Notes: generated from the letters alone by a model not told the origin. A DNA stretch of 64,000 nucleotides from CAVREM01 sp963728825 (GCA_963728825.1 CAVSLA010000006.1:248001-312000), one strand, 5' to 3'; shown: positions 24,121-33,078, counted from the stretch's first letter. Program-made: numbers and translations.

Positions 24121-25108
24121 GTCTCAGCATAGCAGCTATCAAGCAGCGCGCGCCGCGGTGGCGGCCATCGACCGCTCCGACCGGGCGTGGCTGGTCGTCT
24201 CGGGCACCGATCGCCGGACCTATCTACATGGGTTGTTGACCAACGATATCGTCGCGCTGCAGGCGGGCCTCGGCTGCTACGCGGCATATCTGACGCCGCA
24301 AGGGCGGATGATCGCCGACCTCTGGGTCTACGAGCTGGGCGACGTCGTGCTGCTGTCGATGGCGCGCGAGGTCAAGACCACCGTTCTCACCAAGCTCGAT
24401 CAGTTCGTCTTTACCGAAGACGTCCAGCTCGGCGATGTCACCGAGACGTTTACGGCCATCTCGATTGTCGGGCCGGCTGCGGCGAAAACCGTTGCCGGAT
24501 CCACGACCGGACCCTCAACCGAAGCGTTGACGGCGCTGCCGATCCACGGGAACCTCCGTTGCGAATTCGGCGGCCAGCCGGCGATTGTCCTGCGCGCCGA
24601 CGACAGGGGTGTCGACGGCTTCGACCTGCTCGTCGGCCGTGAGCGGTTCCCGGAGCTGATGACCGCCGTTCACGCGGCCGGCGTCGTGGACGTCGATCCG
24701 GCAACGGCCGAAGCGCTCCGCATCGAAGCCGGCATTCCGAAATTTCATCGCGATATGGACGAGGACACGATCCCTCTCGAAGCCGGCATCGAGTCACGCG
24801 CCATCAGCCTCACCAAGGGGTGCTACGTCGGGCAGGAAGTGATCATCAGGGTGCTGCATCGCGGTCACGGCCGGGTCGCCCGCCGGCTCGTCGGCTTGAC
24901 CTTGGACGGGAGCATCGTCCCTGTCGCCGCGGCGACGGTTCAATCCAATGAACGGCACGTGGGGTCGATCACCAGCGCGGCACTTTCGCCGGCGCTTGGC
25001 AAACCCATCGCCTTGGCGTATCTGCACCGGGATTTCGTCGAGGCCGGGACGAGCGTGACCGTGGACGGCACCCGGGCCGTCGTGACGGCAGTCCCCTTCA
25101 CTCGCTAG
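24119..25108 (+). CDS. ygfZ: YgfZ/GcvT-like folate-binding protein
   Basis: This 329-aa protein belongs to the folate-binding YgfZ family, related to aminomethyltransferase GcvT, and helps assemble or repair iron-sulfur proteins. The family motif KGCYVGQEVIIR is present. The N-terminal WLVVSGTDRRTYLHGLLTNDI and LTPQGRMIADLWVY match the tetrahydrofolate-binding fold. The ATG at 24119 overlaps the divergent hydrolase start. Its 3' end overlaps mutT by 11 bases in convergent orientation. Its partners, such as MiaB-type enzymes, are not in the window. MutY next door is an iron-sulfur protein, which may be a coincidence. Confidence 0.88.
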   Translation: MSQHSSYQAARAAVAAIDRSDRAWLVVSGTDRRTYLHGLLTNDIVALQAGLGCYAAYLTPQGRMIADLWVYELGDVVLLSMAREVKTTVLTKLDQFVFTEDVQLGDVTETFTAISIVGPAAAKTVAGSTTGPSTEALTALPIHGNLRCEFGGQPAIVLRADDRGVDGFDLLVGRERFPELMTAVHAAGVVDVDPATAEALRIEAGIPKFHRDMDEDTIPLEAGIESRAISLTKGCYVGQEVIIRVLHRGHGRVARRLVGLTLDGSIVPVAAATVQSNERHVGSITSAALSPALGKPIALAYLHRDFVEAGTSVTVDGTRAVVTAVPFTR

Positions 25109-25490
25109 ACGTATCTCGCGCCAGTCGTTTCACGAGCTCGGCATCAGCCGGCGGGAATTGCAGCGTGTCGAGCTCCTGTCGAAGTACCCATCGCAGGTCC
25201 TGACCGAGCTGCGGCCGCGGCTCTCCATGAAGCCGGCAGCGAAAGAAGTGCAGCTCGACGACACGTTCGCCGTAGTCGTGTCGCGTCGTGAACAGCTCCG
25301 GCCCGACGCTGGCGTCCACGGCAAGTTCCTCCTGCAGCTCCCGAACCAGACATCGCTCGAGCGTCTCGTCCGGTCGGCACTTGCCGCCGGGGAATTCCCA
25401 GTGGCCCTCCAGGTGGACGCCCGGCTGCCGTCGCGTGACCAGGATCCGGCCGTCCTGCTCGACGACGGCCGCGGCGACGAGGAGCGTCAT
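25098..25490 (-). CDS. mutT: MutT-like Nudix hydrolase
   Basis: This 130-aa protein has a complete Nudix box, GGKCRPDETLERCLVRELQE followed by ELAVDA, and otherwise resembles 8-oxo-dGTP diphosphatase MutT, which removes oxidised nucleotides from the pool. The open frame continues ten codons upstream, but the ATG at 25490 overlaps the mutY stop as ATGA, so that start is preferred. The mutY-mutT pair forms one operon for oxidative DNA damage control. It overlaps the ygfZ 3' end by 11 bases. Confidence 0.86.
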   Translation of the reverse strand: MTLLVAAAVVEQDGRILVTRRQPGVHLEGHWEFPGGKCRPDETLERCLVRELQEELAVDASVGPELFTTRHDYGERVVELHFFRCRLHGEPRPQLGQDLRWVLRQELDTLQFPPADAELVKRLARDTSSE

Positions 25491-26185
25491 TTGCGATGGG
25501 CGGTGAGGGATGAACGGCAATCAGCCGCCATCGGACAGACGAGGCACTTCGGATTGCGCGCCACGCAGACCATGGCGCCGAGATCCATGAGCGCCTGGTT
25601 GAAATCGAACACCTCGCGGCGCGGCACCAGCGCTTCGGATACCGACCACAGGTGACGCTTCATAGCGTGACCTTTCGGGTCGCCCTTGGCGACGAAGACG
25701 CGGAACAGCACGCGCGCGACGTTGGTGTCCAGAATGGCGGCCCGCTGCCGGAACGCAAAACTGCGAATCGCCCCGGCCGTGTAGGCACCGATTCCCTTGA
25801 AGGACAGCAGCGTTTCCTCGTCGGCCGGCAGCCGGCCGCCATACCGTTCAACAGACTCCCGGGCGATTGTCTGGAGACGCCTGGGCCGGATGTTGTAGCC
25901 GAGCGGATACCAGGTCTCGGTCACCTCGCCTTCCGGCGCCGCGGCCAGCGCATCGAGCGACGGGAACTTCTCCAGCCACTCGGCATATTTCGGCAGCACC
26001 CGATCGACCTGCGTCTGCTGCAGCATGATCTCCGAGACCAGGATGTGGTACGGGTCGTCGGTCCGACGCCACGGCAGGTCGCGTCCATGGCGTTTGTACC
26101 AGGCGAGGAGACGGCGGCGAAACCGCCGGCGCGCCGGTGTGGATGGAACCGGCAGGGATCGATCGGCCTTCCGCTTCACGGGCAT
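25487..26185 (-). CDS. mutY: Short MutY-type adenine DNA glycosylase
   Basis: This 232-aa HhH-GPD glycosylase removes adenine opposite 8-oxoguanine. The N-terminal LPWRRTDDPY and SEIMLQQTQV (catalytic Glu) are present, as are the HhH motif FKGIGAYTAGAI, the catalytic Asp in ILDTNVARV and the 4Fe-4S ligands in CVARNPKCLVCPMAADC (Cx6Cx2Cx5C). The protein ends there. The roughly 120-residue C-terminal domain that recognises 8-oxoG in typical MutY is absent. MutT is encoded separately, overlapping its stop. The ATG at 26185 has no strong ribosome site. Confidence 0.9.
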   Translation of the reverse strand: MPVKRKADRSLPVPSTPARRRFRRRLLAWYKRHGRDLPWRRTDDPYHILVSEIMLQQTQVDRVLPKYAEWLEKFPSLDALAAAPEGEVTETWYPLGYNIRPRRLQTIARESVERYGGRLPADEETLLSFKGIGAYTAGAIRSFAFRQRAAILDTNVARVLFRVFVAKGDPKGHAMKRHLWSVSEALVPRREVFDFNQALMDLGAMVCVARNPKCLVCPMAADCRSSLTAHRK

Positions 26186-26197
26186 CTCGTATACTTT

Positions 26198-26308
26198 CGT
26201 TCTACGTTCTTCGTTCTACGTTCTGCGTTCTCGGACTGCCGAACGTAGAACGTAGAACGTAGAACGTAGAACGTAGAACGTAGAACGTAGAACGTAGAAC
26301 GTAGAACG
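26198..26308. repeat. Inverted heptamer arrays forming a long hairpin
   Basis: Five CGTTCTN units (26198-26232) are followed, after 13 bases, by nine perfect TAGAACG units (26246-26308). CGTTCTA is the reverse complement of TAGAACG, so the two arrays pair imperfectly over about 35 bp. The structure fills the region between the divergent mutY and adenosyltransferase genes and ends two bases before the latter's ATG. Confidence 0.92.
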
Positions 26309-26310
26309 AC

Positions 26311-26847
26311 ATGAAGATCTACACCAAGACCGGCGACACCGGCCAGACCGCGCTGTTCGACGGCACGCGTGTCAGCAAGGCCGACAGTCGCGTCGATGCC
26401 TACGGCGACGTCGACGAGCTCAACGCCTGGCTCGGTTTCGTGCGGGCGGCGGGCCTCGATTCGGATCTCGACCTGCCGCTGATCCGCATCCAGCAGGATC
26501 TGTTCGCGCTCGGCGCCCAGCTCGCCGACCCCGCCGACAAGATCGCCGACCGCGTCACCAAAGCCGCGCTCAGCGATGCGGATGTCGTCCGGCTCGAACA
26601 GCTGATCGATCGCCTCGAGTCGGAACTGCCGCCGCTGCGGCGGTTCATCCTCGCGGGCGGCGCGCCCGCCGGGGCTGCCCTGCATGTCGCCCGTACCGTC
26701 TGCCGGCGGGCGGAGCGACGCATAGTATCGCTTACGCCACCACCCGACGCGACTCTCGTCACCTACATCAACCGCCTATCGGATCTGTTGTTCGTAATGG
26801 CGCGCGCCGTCAATCATCGCGCCGGCGCCGGTGAGACAGAGTGGTGA
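26311..26847 (+). CDS. PduO-type cob(I)alamin adenosyltransferase
   Basis: This 178-aa enzyme makes adenosylcobalamin from cob(I)alamin and ATP. Family motifs are the N-terminal MKIYTKTGDTGQTALFDGTRV, the ATP-site YGDVDELNAWLG and the C-terminal ARTVCRRAERRIVSL with the conserved Arg residues. It acts in B12 salvage or in loading B12-dependent enzymes. No such enzyme is adjacent. The gene starts directly after the TAGAACG repeats, with no recognisable ribosome binding site, so its translation may depend on that repeat or be leaderless. Confidence 0.93.
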   Translation: MKIYTKTGDTGQTALFDGTRVSKADSRVDAYGDVDELNAWLGFVRAAGLDSDLDLPLIRIQQDLFALGAQLADPADKIADRVTKAALSDADVVRLEQLIDRLESELPPLRRFILAGGAPAGAALHVARTVCRRAERRIVSLTPPPDATLVTYINRLSDLLFVMARAVNHRAGAGETEW

Positions 26848-26860
26848 GCCGCCAGCAGCG

Positions 26861-27346
26861 TCACGCGGGATCGAGCGTCCGCTTGACCGCGTCGAAGACC
26901 GCCCGGGCCAGCTCCTGAGACACACGCTCACGAATGGCGCCGCACTCGACCAGCACGGTCCCCGTGAGCGTCTCGATGGCGACGTCCCAGCGATCCCGCG
27001 CGATTCCTTCGGGACGGTCCTCGAATGCGGTGGGCGCCCGATTGCTGCGTCCGGCATGAGCGCGCGAGGTCACCGCGGCGATCGGCGATCCGTTGATCAA
27101 GACGCGCACCGCGACAATCAGATCTTTGTCAATCGGCTGGTCGCCGTAGTAAAAGCGTTTGGCGTCTTCGCTGAACAACACCAGATCTTCGGCGGTCGGC
27201 AGCTCGGCAACGATTGTCCGTCCGAGCGCGCGCTCGGAGTCCTGCGCGCGCTGCCGCCGCCGCCGGTAGTACTGGAGAGTCGTGGCGAGACTCGCCGCGA
27301 CGATCAGCAGGACCAGCGCCAGAATTCCCGCGAGGAGATCACGCAT
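26861..27346 (-). CDS. Hypothetical membrane-anchored protein
   Basis: I do not recognise this 161-aa family. An N-terminal membrane helix (LLAGILALVLLIVAASLATT) is followed by a basic stretch (YYRRRRQRAQDSERALGR) and a soluble domain of about 130 residues. That domain includes LVLFSEDAKRFYYGDQPIDKD and WDVAIETLTGTVLVECGAI. The order suggests an inner-membrane anchor with the domain in the cytoplasm, by the positive-inside rule. Its start codon is four bases from the divergent hpnC start. Confidence 0.75.
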   Translation of the reverse strand: MRDLLAGILALVLLIVAASLATTLQYYRRRRQRAQDSERALGRTIVAELPTAEDLVLFSEDAKRFYYGDQPIDKDLIVAVRVLINGSPIAAVTSRAHAGRSNRAPTAFEDRPEGIARDRWDVAIETLTGTVLVECGAIRERVSQELARAVFDAVKRTLDPA

Positions 27347-27350
27347 TAAA

Positions 27351-28253
27351 ATGCCCGTTGTGCCCCGGTGGCCCGAGCCGCTTGCCGGCGCCTATGCGAT
27401 GTGCGAGCGCCTGGCGCAGTCACATTATGAGAATTTTCCGGTCGCGTCACGTCTGTTGCCCGGGGCGATGCGGCCGCATGTGGCTGCCGTCTATGCGTTC
27501 GCGCGTGGCGCGGACGACATCGCAGACGAAGGCACGGCGACCGCCGCGCGGCGGCAGGAACAGTTGCAAGCCTGGCGAGAGCGGCTGCACGATGCGGCCG
27601 CCGTCGATCGCAGCGGAAGCGCCCGGAGCAGTGAGGACCTGGTGTTTGTTGCGCTCGGCCACACCATCAGATCGTTCGATCTGCCGGTGTCGCTGTTCGA
27701 TGATCTGCTGAGCGCGTTCGGTCAGGATACCATGACCAATCGCTACGGCTCGTGGCGCGAACTGCTCGACTACAGCCGCCGCTCGGCGAATCCAGTCGGC
27801 CGGCTCGTGCTGCGGATTGCCGGCTACCGGAACGACGCGCTCGATCGATCATCGGACGCGCTGTGCACGGCATTGCAGCTGACGAACTTCTGGCAGGACT
27901 TCGGACGGGACTGGCGGGCCGGCCGCCTCTACGTCCCGCAGGAAGTGCTCGACCTGACCGGCGCCCGCGAAGCGGACCTGATCGGCCCGCACCTCACCGC
28001 CGAGTGGGCGCGGGCGATGCGCGCCTGCGTCGACTTCACCGCGGCGCGCTACCTCGAAGGGCGCGCGGTGTGTGACGGCATCCGCGGCCGGCTCCGCTAC
28101 GAACTGCGTCTCACCTGGCTGGGGGGCCGCCGGATTCTCGATCAGGTCGATGCCCACCGCGCCGCGCTGCTCCAGTATCGACCGGCGCTCGGGGCGTCCG
28201 ACATGCCGGCGCTGGCGTGGCGTCTCTCCACCTGGCGGGGCGCGGCCGCCTGA
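27351..28253 (+). CDS. hpnC: HpnC, hydroxysqualene synthase
   Basis: HpnC converts presqualene diphosphate to hydroxysqualene, the second step of bacterial squalene formation for hopanoids. The 300-aa protein belongs to the squalene/phytoene synthase fold. Aspartate-rich motifs are FARGADDIADEG and NFWQDFGRDWRAG, and the N-terminal YAMCERLAQSHYENFPVASRLLP is typical of HpnC. The ATG at 27351 lies four bases from the divergent start. It overlaps hpnD by TGATG, and hpnD overlaps hpnE, so the three steps are made from one transcript. Confidence 0.93.
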   Translation: MPVVPRWPEPLAGAYAMCERLAQSHYENFPVASRLLPGAMRPHVAAVYAFARGADDIADEGTATAARRQEQLQAWRERLHDAAAVDRSGSARSSEDLVFVALGHTIRSFDLPVSLFDDLLSAFGQDTMTNRYGSWRELLDYSRRSANPVGRLVLRIAGYRNDALDRSSDALCTALQLTNFWQDFGRDWRAGRLYVPQEVLDLTGAREADLIGPHLTAEWARAMRACVDFTAARYLEGRAVCDGIRGRLRYELRLTWLGGRRILDQVDAHRAALLQYRPALGASDMPALAWRLSTWRGAAA

Positions 28254-29056
28254 TGGCTCGAAAGACCAGCTTCTACTACTCGTTCCTGGTGTTGCCCGTC
28301 GAGCAGCGCCGGGCGATCATCGCCGTCTGGGACTTCTGCCGGGCGGTTGACGATGCGGTCGACGAAGCGGCGGGGACTGACGCGCGGGAAGCCATCTGCC
28401 AGTGGCGCGCCGAGCTCGCCCGATGCTTTGACGGTGGCGCGCCGCACACGTTGCCGGGCCGGCGGCTGCAACCCTTTATCGCCACGTTCGATCTGCCACG
28501 CGATGCCTTCGCAGACGTGATCGACGGCGTGGCGATGGACCTCGACGCCCGGCGCTATCAGACGTTTGACGATCTGCTCGAGTATTGTCGCCGCGTGGCG
28601 TCGGCGGTCGGCATGATCTGCATCAGGATCTTCGGGTGCCGCGATCCGGCGGCCCGCGACTACGCGCTGAACCTGGGGATCGCGCTGCAGTTGACCAACA
28701 TCGTGCGCGATCTCAAGGACGACCTGGCCCGCGGCCGGCTCTATCTGCCGCTTGACGATCTGGCGGCGGCCGGCTGCACGCTCGACGAACTGGCGGCCGG
28801 TCGCATGTCCGAAGCGGTGCGCCGGCTGATTGCCTTCGAGTGCCGCCGGGCGCGAGAGTACTACCAGCGCGCGGTCGACGCGCGGCCGGAACAGGATCGG
28901 CGCCGTCTGGTGGCAGCGGAGATCATGCGAGCGGTGTACTTCGAAACCTTGAGGCGCGTCGAAAGACGCAACTACGATGTCTTCTCCGGCTCGACGCGCG
29001 TGCCACGGGCGATTCAGGCCGTCATCGCGCTGAGGCAATGGATCTGGCCGCAATGA
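28253..29056 (+). CDS. hpnD: HpnD, presqualene diphosphate synthase
   Basis: HpnD joins two farnesyl diphosphates to presqualene diphosphate, which is the substrate of HpnC. The 267-aa protein starts MARKTSFYYSFLVLP. It has the aspartate motifs CRAVDDAVDEA and NIVRDLKDDLARGRLYLP, which bind diphosphate through Mg2+. The ATG overlaps the hpnC stop, and its own stop overlaps hpnE (ATGA). The frame is open further upstream inside hpnC, but only this start gives the normal N-terminus. Confidence 0.93.
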   Translation: MARKTSFYYSFLVLPVEQRRAIIAVWDFCRAVDDAVDEAAGTDAREAICQWRAELARCFDGGAPHTLPGRRLQPFIATFDLPRDAFADVIDGVAMDLDARRYQTFDDLLEYCRRVASAVGMICIRIFGCRDPAARDYALNLGIALQLTNIVRDLKDDLARGRLYLPLDDLAAAGCTLDELAAGRMSEAVRRLIAFECRRAREYYQRAVDARPEQDRRRLVAAEIMRAVYFETLRRVERRNYDVFSGSTRVPRAIQAVIALRQWIWPQ

Positions 29057-30402
29057 CTTACGACGTGATGGTGATTGGCGCCGGCTTCGCGGGTTTGAGT
29101 GCGGCAGTGCGCCTGACTCGTGAAGGCGCGCGCGTGCTGGTCGTCGAGGCGCGAAGCCGGCTCGGCGGACGCGCCACCGCGTTCAGCGACCGTGAGACCG
29201 GAGAGCTGGTCGACAACGGCCAGCACGTCCTGCTCGGCTGCTACCGCGACACGCTGAGTTTTCTCGACGAAATCGGCGCGCGCGGCCATGTCACCTTTCA
29301 GCCGACGCTCGGCGTGACGATGGTCGATCGCGACGGCCGTTCGAGCCGGCTGTCGATGTCGAGCCTGCCGCCACCGCTCCATCTGATCGCGGGTGTCTTC
29401 GACTGGGAGGCGCTCGCCTGGAAGGACCGGCTGTCGATTCTCCGGATGCGGGCGCCTCTCGAGATCGCGCGCCGGGCACTCAGCTCGGGAAGCTACGGGA
29501 TCGCGGCGTCGCCGGGCGAAACGGTCGAGAACTGGCTCATTCGCAACGGTCAGACCGCCCGGATCCGCGAGATGCTGTGGGATCCGCTCGCGCTCGCGGC
29601 GCTCAACCAGCCGCCGTCACACGCCGCCGCGCCACCCTTCGCGCGCGTGCTCGCCGAGATGTTCGGGCCGGACGCCAGGGCAGCGTCCATTGGCATACCC
29701 AACAAGCCGCTCGACGCGATGTACGCTGAGCCGGCGCGAGCGTACATCGAGCGCCACGGCGGCACCGTGCGGACCGGTGCACCAGCCACGGTCCACGTCA
29801 GCCAGGATCGTGTGACGCACGTCTCGGTTGGAGCGGAACGGATCGAAGCGGCCGCTGTCGTGTCCGCCGTGCCCTGGTTTGCGCTCGCCAGCCTGTTCGA
29901 CGGCAGCCGGCATCCGCTCGCCGAGATCGCGGCGCGGGCCAGCGACATGCGATCGATGCCGATCGTCACCGTGAATCTGTGGCTCGATGGGTCGATCTTC
30001 GAAGAACCGTTCGTGGGGCTGCCCGGCCGGGACATGCAGTGGGTGTTCGACAAGCGTCAGGCATTTGGTGCCTCGGCCTCTCATCTGTCGCTGGTCTCGA
30101 GCGGCGCCACGAGCATGGCCAACCGCACCAACGACGAGTTGATTGGCGCTGCCCACCAGCAGCTGCTCGAGGCGTTTCCGCAGGCGCGCCGCGTGAGCCT
30201 GCTGCGCGCCACCGTGATTCGCGAGCCGAAGGCCACCTTTTCGCTCGCGCCCGGTCAACCCGCCCGGCCGGGCACGGCGACGCCGGTGCGAGAGTTCTTT
30301 CTGGCGGGCGACTGGATCGATACCGGGCTGCCGGCAACCATCGAAGGGGCGGTCCGTTCCGGGCACATGGCCGCTGATCTGGCGACGCGCACACACGCAT
30401 GA
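29053..30402 (+). CDS. hpnE: HpnE, hydroxysqualene dehydroxylase
   Basis: HpnE is the FAD enzyme that removes the hydroxyl of hydroxysqualene to give squalene. The 449-aa protein begins MTYDVMVIGAGFAGLSAAVRL, the dinucleotide-binding motif of the amine-oxidase/phytoene-desaturase-like family. The GG doublet region GGRATAFSDRETGELVDNGQHVLLG follows. The C-terminal FLAGDWIDTGLPATIEGAVRSG is a second FAD contact typical of the family. It overlaps thiI by four bases. Squalene-hopene cyclase is not in the window. Confidence 0.93.
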   Translation: MTYDVMVIGAGFAGLSAAVRLTREGARVLVVEARSRLGGRATAFSDRETGELVDNGQHVLLGCYRDTLSFLDEIGARGHVTFQPTLGVTMVDRDGRSSRLSMSSLPPPLHLIAGVFDWEALAWKDRLSILRMRAPLEIARRALSSGSYGIAASPGETVENWLIRNGQTARIREMLWDPLALAALNQPPSHAAAPPFARVLAEMFGPDARAASIGIPNKPLDAMYAEPARAYIERHGGTVRTGAPATVHVSQDRVTHVSVGAERIEAAAVVSAVPWFALASLFDGSRHPLAEIAARASDMRSMPIVTVNLWLDGSIFEEPFVGLPGRDMQWVFDKRQAFGASASHLSLVSSGATSMANRTNDELIGAAHQQLLEAFPQARRVSLLRATVIREPKATFSLAPGQPARPGTATPVREFFLAGDWIDTGLPATIEGAVRSGHMAADLATRTHA

Positions 30403-31592
30403 ACTCGATCGTCGTCCACTACAAGGAGCTCGCGCTCAAGGGACGGAATCGGCCGTGGTTCGTGCAGACGCTCGTCCGGAACCTGAAGACGGCTCTGAGC
30501 GGGCTGCACGTTGCGGGTGTGCGCTCGATCATGGGACGAATCGAGATCGAGCTCGGGCCGGCGGCGGCATGGACCGAGGTCCGCGATCGCGTGAAACACG
30601 TCTTCGGCATCGCGAATTTCTCCTACGCGTCCCGTGGTCCGCACGACTTCGATGCGCTGGCCGCCGCCATCCTGCAGGACCTCGGCGACCGTCGTCCGGC
30701 GTCGTTCCGGGTACGGGCGCGGCGCTCCGACAAGCGGTTTGCCTTCACCTCACCGCAGATCGAGCGGGAAGTAGGCGGCCGGATCAAGGACCGGACGGGG
30801 TGGCGTGTCGATCTGACCGAAGCGGAGCTGAGCATCTACATCGAGATGCTGCCGGAGCACGCGTTCTATTTCTTCGGCAAAGAAGCGGGCGCCGGAGGGC
30901 TGCCGACCGGGACCGGGGGGCGCGTCGCGTGCCTGCTGTCGGGCGGCATCGACTCGCCGGTGGCGGCGTACCGGATGATGCGGCGCGGTTGCTCGGTGCT
31001 GCTGGTGCACTTTCACAGCTATCCGATTCTGTCGCGCGCCTCTCAGGACAAGGTTCGCGAGATCAGTCGGGTGCTGACCAGCTATCAGCTGCGATCGCGC
31101 CTGGTGCTCGTTCCGTTCGGCGAGCTTCAACAGCAGGTGCTGCTGGCGGTGGCGCCGGACCTGCGCGTGGTGATTTATCGCCGGCTGATGCTGCGGATCG
31201 CCGAGCGTCTCGCGCGGACATGGCGCGCCCGCGCGCTGGTCACCGGTGAAGTGATCGGTCAGGTGGCATCGCAGACGCTGGAAAACATGACCGCGATTGC
31301 CGAGGCCACCGGATTCCAGATCCTGCGGCCGTTGGTGGGAATGGACAAGGACGAGATTTCGGCTGAGGCCCAGCGCATTGGCACGCTCGCGATCTCGAAC
31401 ATTCCGGATCAGGATTGCTGTCAGCTCTTCACGCCGCGCCATCCGGCGACCCGAGCGCGGGCGCAGGATGCGCTTGCCGCCGAGGAAGTGCTGCCAATCG
31501 AGGCGATGGTGGAAAGCGCCGTGTCGTCGGCGTCAATCGAGGACTTTCGATTCCCGGTCTTGCTAGAATATCCGGCTGGTCGGCCCGTCTGA
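30399..31592 (+). CDS. thiI: tRNA 4-thiouridine synthase ThiI (no rhodanese domain)
   Basis: ThiI adenylates and thiolates U8 of tRNA and can contribute to thiamine synthesis. The 397-aa protein has an N-terminal THUMP-type region (residues 1-165) and the PP-loop LLSGGIDSPVAAYRMMRRG, followed by conserved HFHSYPILSRASQDKVREI and VTGEVIGQVASQTLENM. It ends at about the end of the PP-loop domain. The C-terminal rhodanese domain present in E. coli ThiI is absent, so sulfur must come directly from another donor. The ATGA overlap with hpnE puts it in the hopanoid operon, an association without an obvious functional link. Confidence 0.92.
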   Translation: MNSIVVHYKELALKGRNRPWFVQTLVRNLKTALSGLHVAGVRSIMGRIEIELGPAAAWTEVRDRVKHVFGIANFSYASRGPHDFDALAAAILQDLGDRRPASFRVRARRSDKRFAFTSPQIEREVGGRIKDRTGWRVDLTEAELSIYIEMLPEHAFYFFGKEAGAGGLPTGTGGRVACLLSGGIDSPVAAYRMMRRGCSVLLVHFHSYPILSRASQDKVREISRVLTSYQLRSRLVLVPFGELQQQVLLAVAPDLRVVIYRRLMLRIAERLARTWRARALVTGEVIGQVASQTLENMTAIAEATGFQILRPLVGMDKDEISAEAQRIGTLAISNIPDQDCCQLFTPRHPATRARAQDALAAEEVLPIEAMVESAVSSASIEDFRFPVLLEYPAGRPV

Positions 31593-31629
31593 AGTCGGAG
31601 CCTGTTCAGACCGGACCCTGGAGGATCCC

Positions 31630-33078
31630 ATGTTCGCCTCAGTCAAGGAAATGACCGACGCTGTCGGATCGGCAGCCACTGTTCTGAGCGATCGCGTCAG
31701 CGTGACGAACCCCGCGGCGATCAGCGGCGACACGATCGACCAGCTGGCCTGGACCGCGGCGTTCGGCGCGGAGGCGGAGCTGCGCGGTACGGCCCGCTGG
31801 ATCGTCCGCAACCTCGCGGCCAGTGCCGGCATCCGACCGGCCTCGATCCACGACCTGTACATGGCGATGGGACGTCGGGACGCCGGCGGGTTTACGGTGC
31901 CGGCGATCAACGTGCGTGCGATGGCCTACGACACGGCCCGCGCCGTCGTGCGGTCGGCCAGGTCGCTCAACGCCGGCGCCTTCATCTTCGAGATCGCCCG
32001 CTCCGAGATCGGCTACACCGAACAGCGACCGCATGAATACGCAGCGATCGTGCTCGCGGCAGCGCTGCGCGAGGGCTTCAGCGGCCCGATCTTCATTCAG
32101 GGTGACCACGTCCAGACCAACGCCAAGAAATACAACAGCCCCGAACGCGACAAGGAGATCGACACACTGCGCGCGCTCATCAAAGAAGAGATGGCGGCGG
32201 GGTTCTATAACATCGACATCGACACGTCGACGCTGGTCGACCTGTCGAAAGCGACGCTCGACGAGCAGCAGGAAGTGAACGTGTCGCTCGCTGCGGACTT
32301 TGCGGCGTTCATCCGCACGCACGAGCCGCCGGGCGTGACCGTCTCGATTGGCGGCGAAATCGGTGAAGTCGGCGGCAAGAACTCGGACGTCGATGAGCTG
32401 CGGACCTACATGAATGGCTTCAACCGGGCGCTGCAGGACCGTGGTCCCGACCTGGTCGGACTGAGCAAGATCAGCGTGCAGACGGGAACCGCGCACGGCG
32501 GATTCGTCAACGCGGACGGTTCAGTTCGCACCGACGTGAAGATCGATTTGCAGACGCTCGAGGAGCTGTCACGAGTGGCGCGCGACGAATACCGTCTGGC
32601 GGGAGCGGTTCAGCACGGCGCGTCCACGCTGCCGCCCGACGCGTTCGACGCCTTCCCGCGCGTCGGCGCCTGCGAGATCCATCTCGCCACTGATTTTCAG
32701 AACATGGTCTACGAACACGGGCAGTTCCCGGCCGATCTGAAGGCTGAGATGTATGCGTGGGTCCGGGAGAACGCCCTCGAGGAGCGGAAGCCGAAGGACT
32801 CCGAGGAACAATTCATCTACAAGGCGCGCAAGAAGGCGATCGGCCCGTTCAAGCGCCGGATGTGGGGGATCGCCGATGCGCCCCGCGCCGCAATCGGCCA
32901 GGCGCTGCAGGAGCGCTTCACATTCCTGATGCGCCAGTTGAAGATCGACGGCACCGCTGCCGTGGTTGCGCGCGTCGTGACCGCGCCGCAGGTACCGATC
33001 GACCGCGAGGCCGAGATCGTGGCCGCTGGCGGAAAAATCACCGCGGCGGAAAAGAAGGCCGAAGGCCTCTCCGACTAG
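31630..33078 (+). CDS. Class II fructose-bisphosphate aldolase family protein
   Basis: This 482-aa protein matches class II, zinc-dependent aldolases, with an N-terminal extension of about 75 residues. Candidate metal and active-site positions are IQGDHVQTN, SIGGEIGEVGGKNSD, KISVQTGTAHGGFVN and GAVQHGASTLP. The TGGAGGA ribosome site is seven bases before the ATG. It is longer than the 340-residue E. coli enzyme and most like the larger aldolase-like type, so glycolytic use is likely but tagatose-bisphosphate or another substrate is possible. TAGAAT at 31564-31569 may be part of its promoter. Confidence 0.8.
   Translation: MFASVKEMTDAVGSAATVLSDRVSVTNPAAISGDTIDQLAWTAAFGAEAELRGTARWIVRNLAASAGIRPASIHDLYMAMGRRDAGGFTVPAINVRAMAYDTARAVVRSARSLNAGAFIFEIARSEIGYTEQRPHEYAAIVLAAALREGFSGPIFIQGDHVQTNAKKYNSPERDKEIDTLRALIKEEMAAGFYNIDIDTSTLVDLSKATLDEQQEVNVSLAADFAAFIRTHEPPGVTVSIGGEIGEVGGKNSDVDELRTYMNGFNRALQDRGPDLVGLSKISVQTGTAHGGFVNADGSVRTDVKIDLQTLEELSRVARDEYRLAGAVQHGASTLPPDAFDAFPRVGACEIHLATDFQNMVYEHGQFPADLKAEMYAWVRENALEERKPKDSEEQFIYKARKKAIGPFKRRMWGIADAPRAAIGQALQERFTFLMRQLKIDGTAAVVARVVTAPQVPIDREAEIVAAGGKITAAEKKAEGLSD

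Noticed and set aside
26198..26308. CRISPR array
   Set aside because: Units are 7 bp with no spacers and there are no cas genes. The same holds for the other heptamer and 11-bp arrays.
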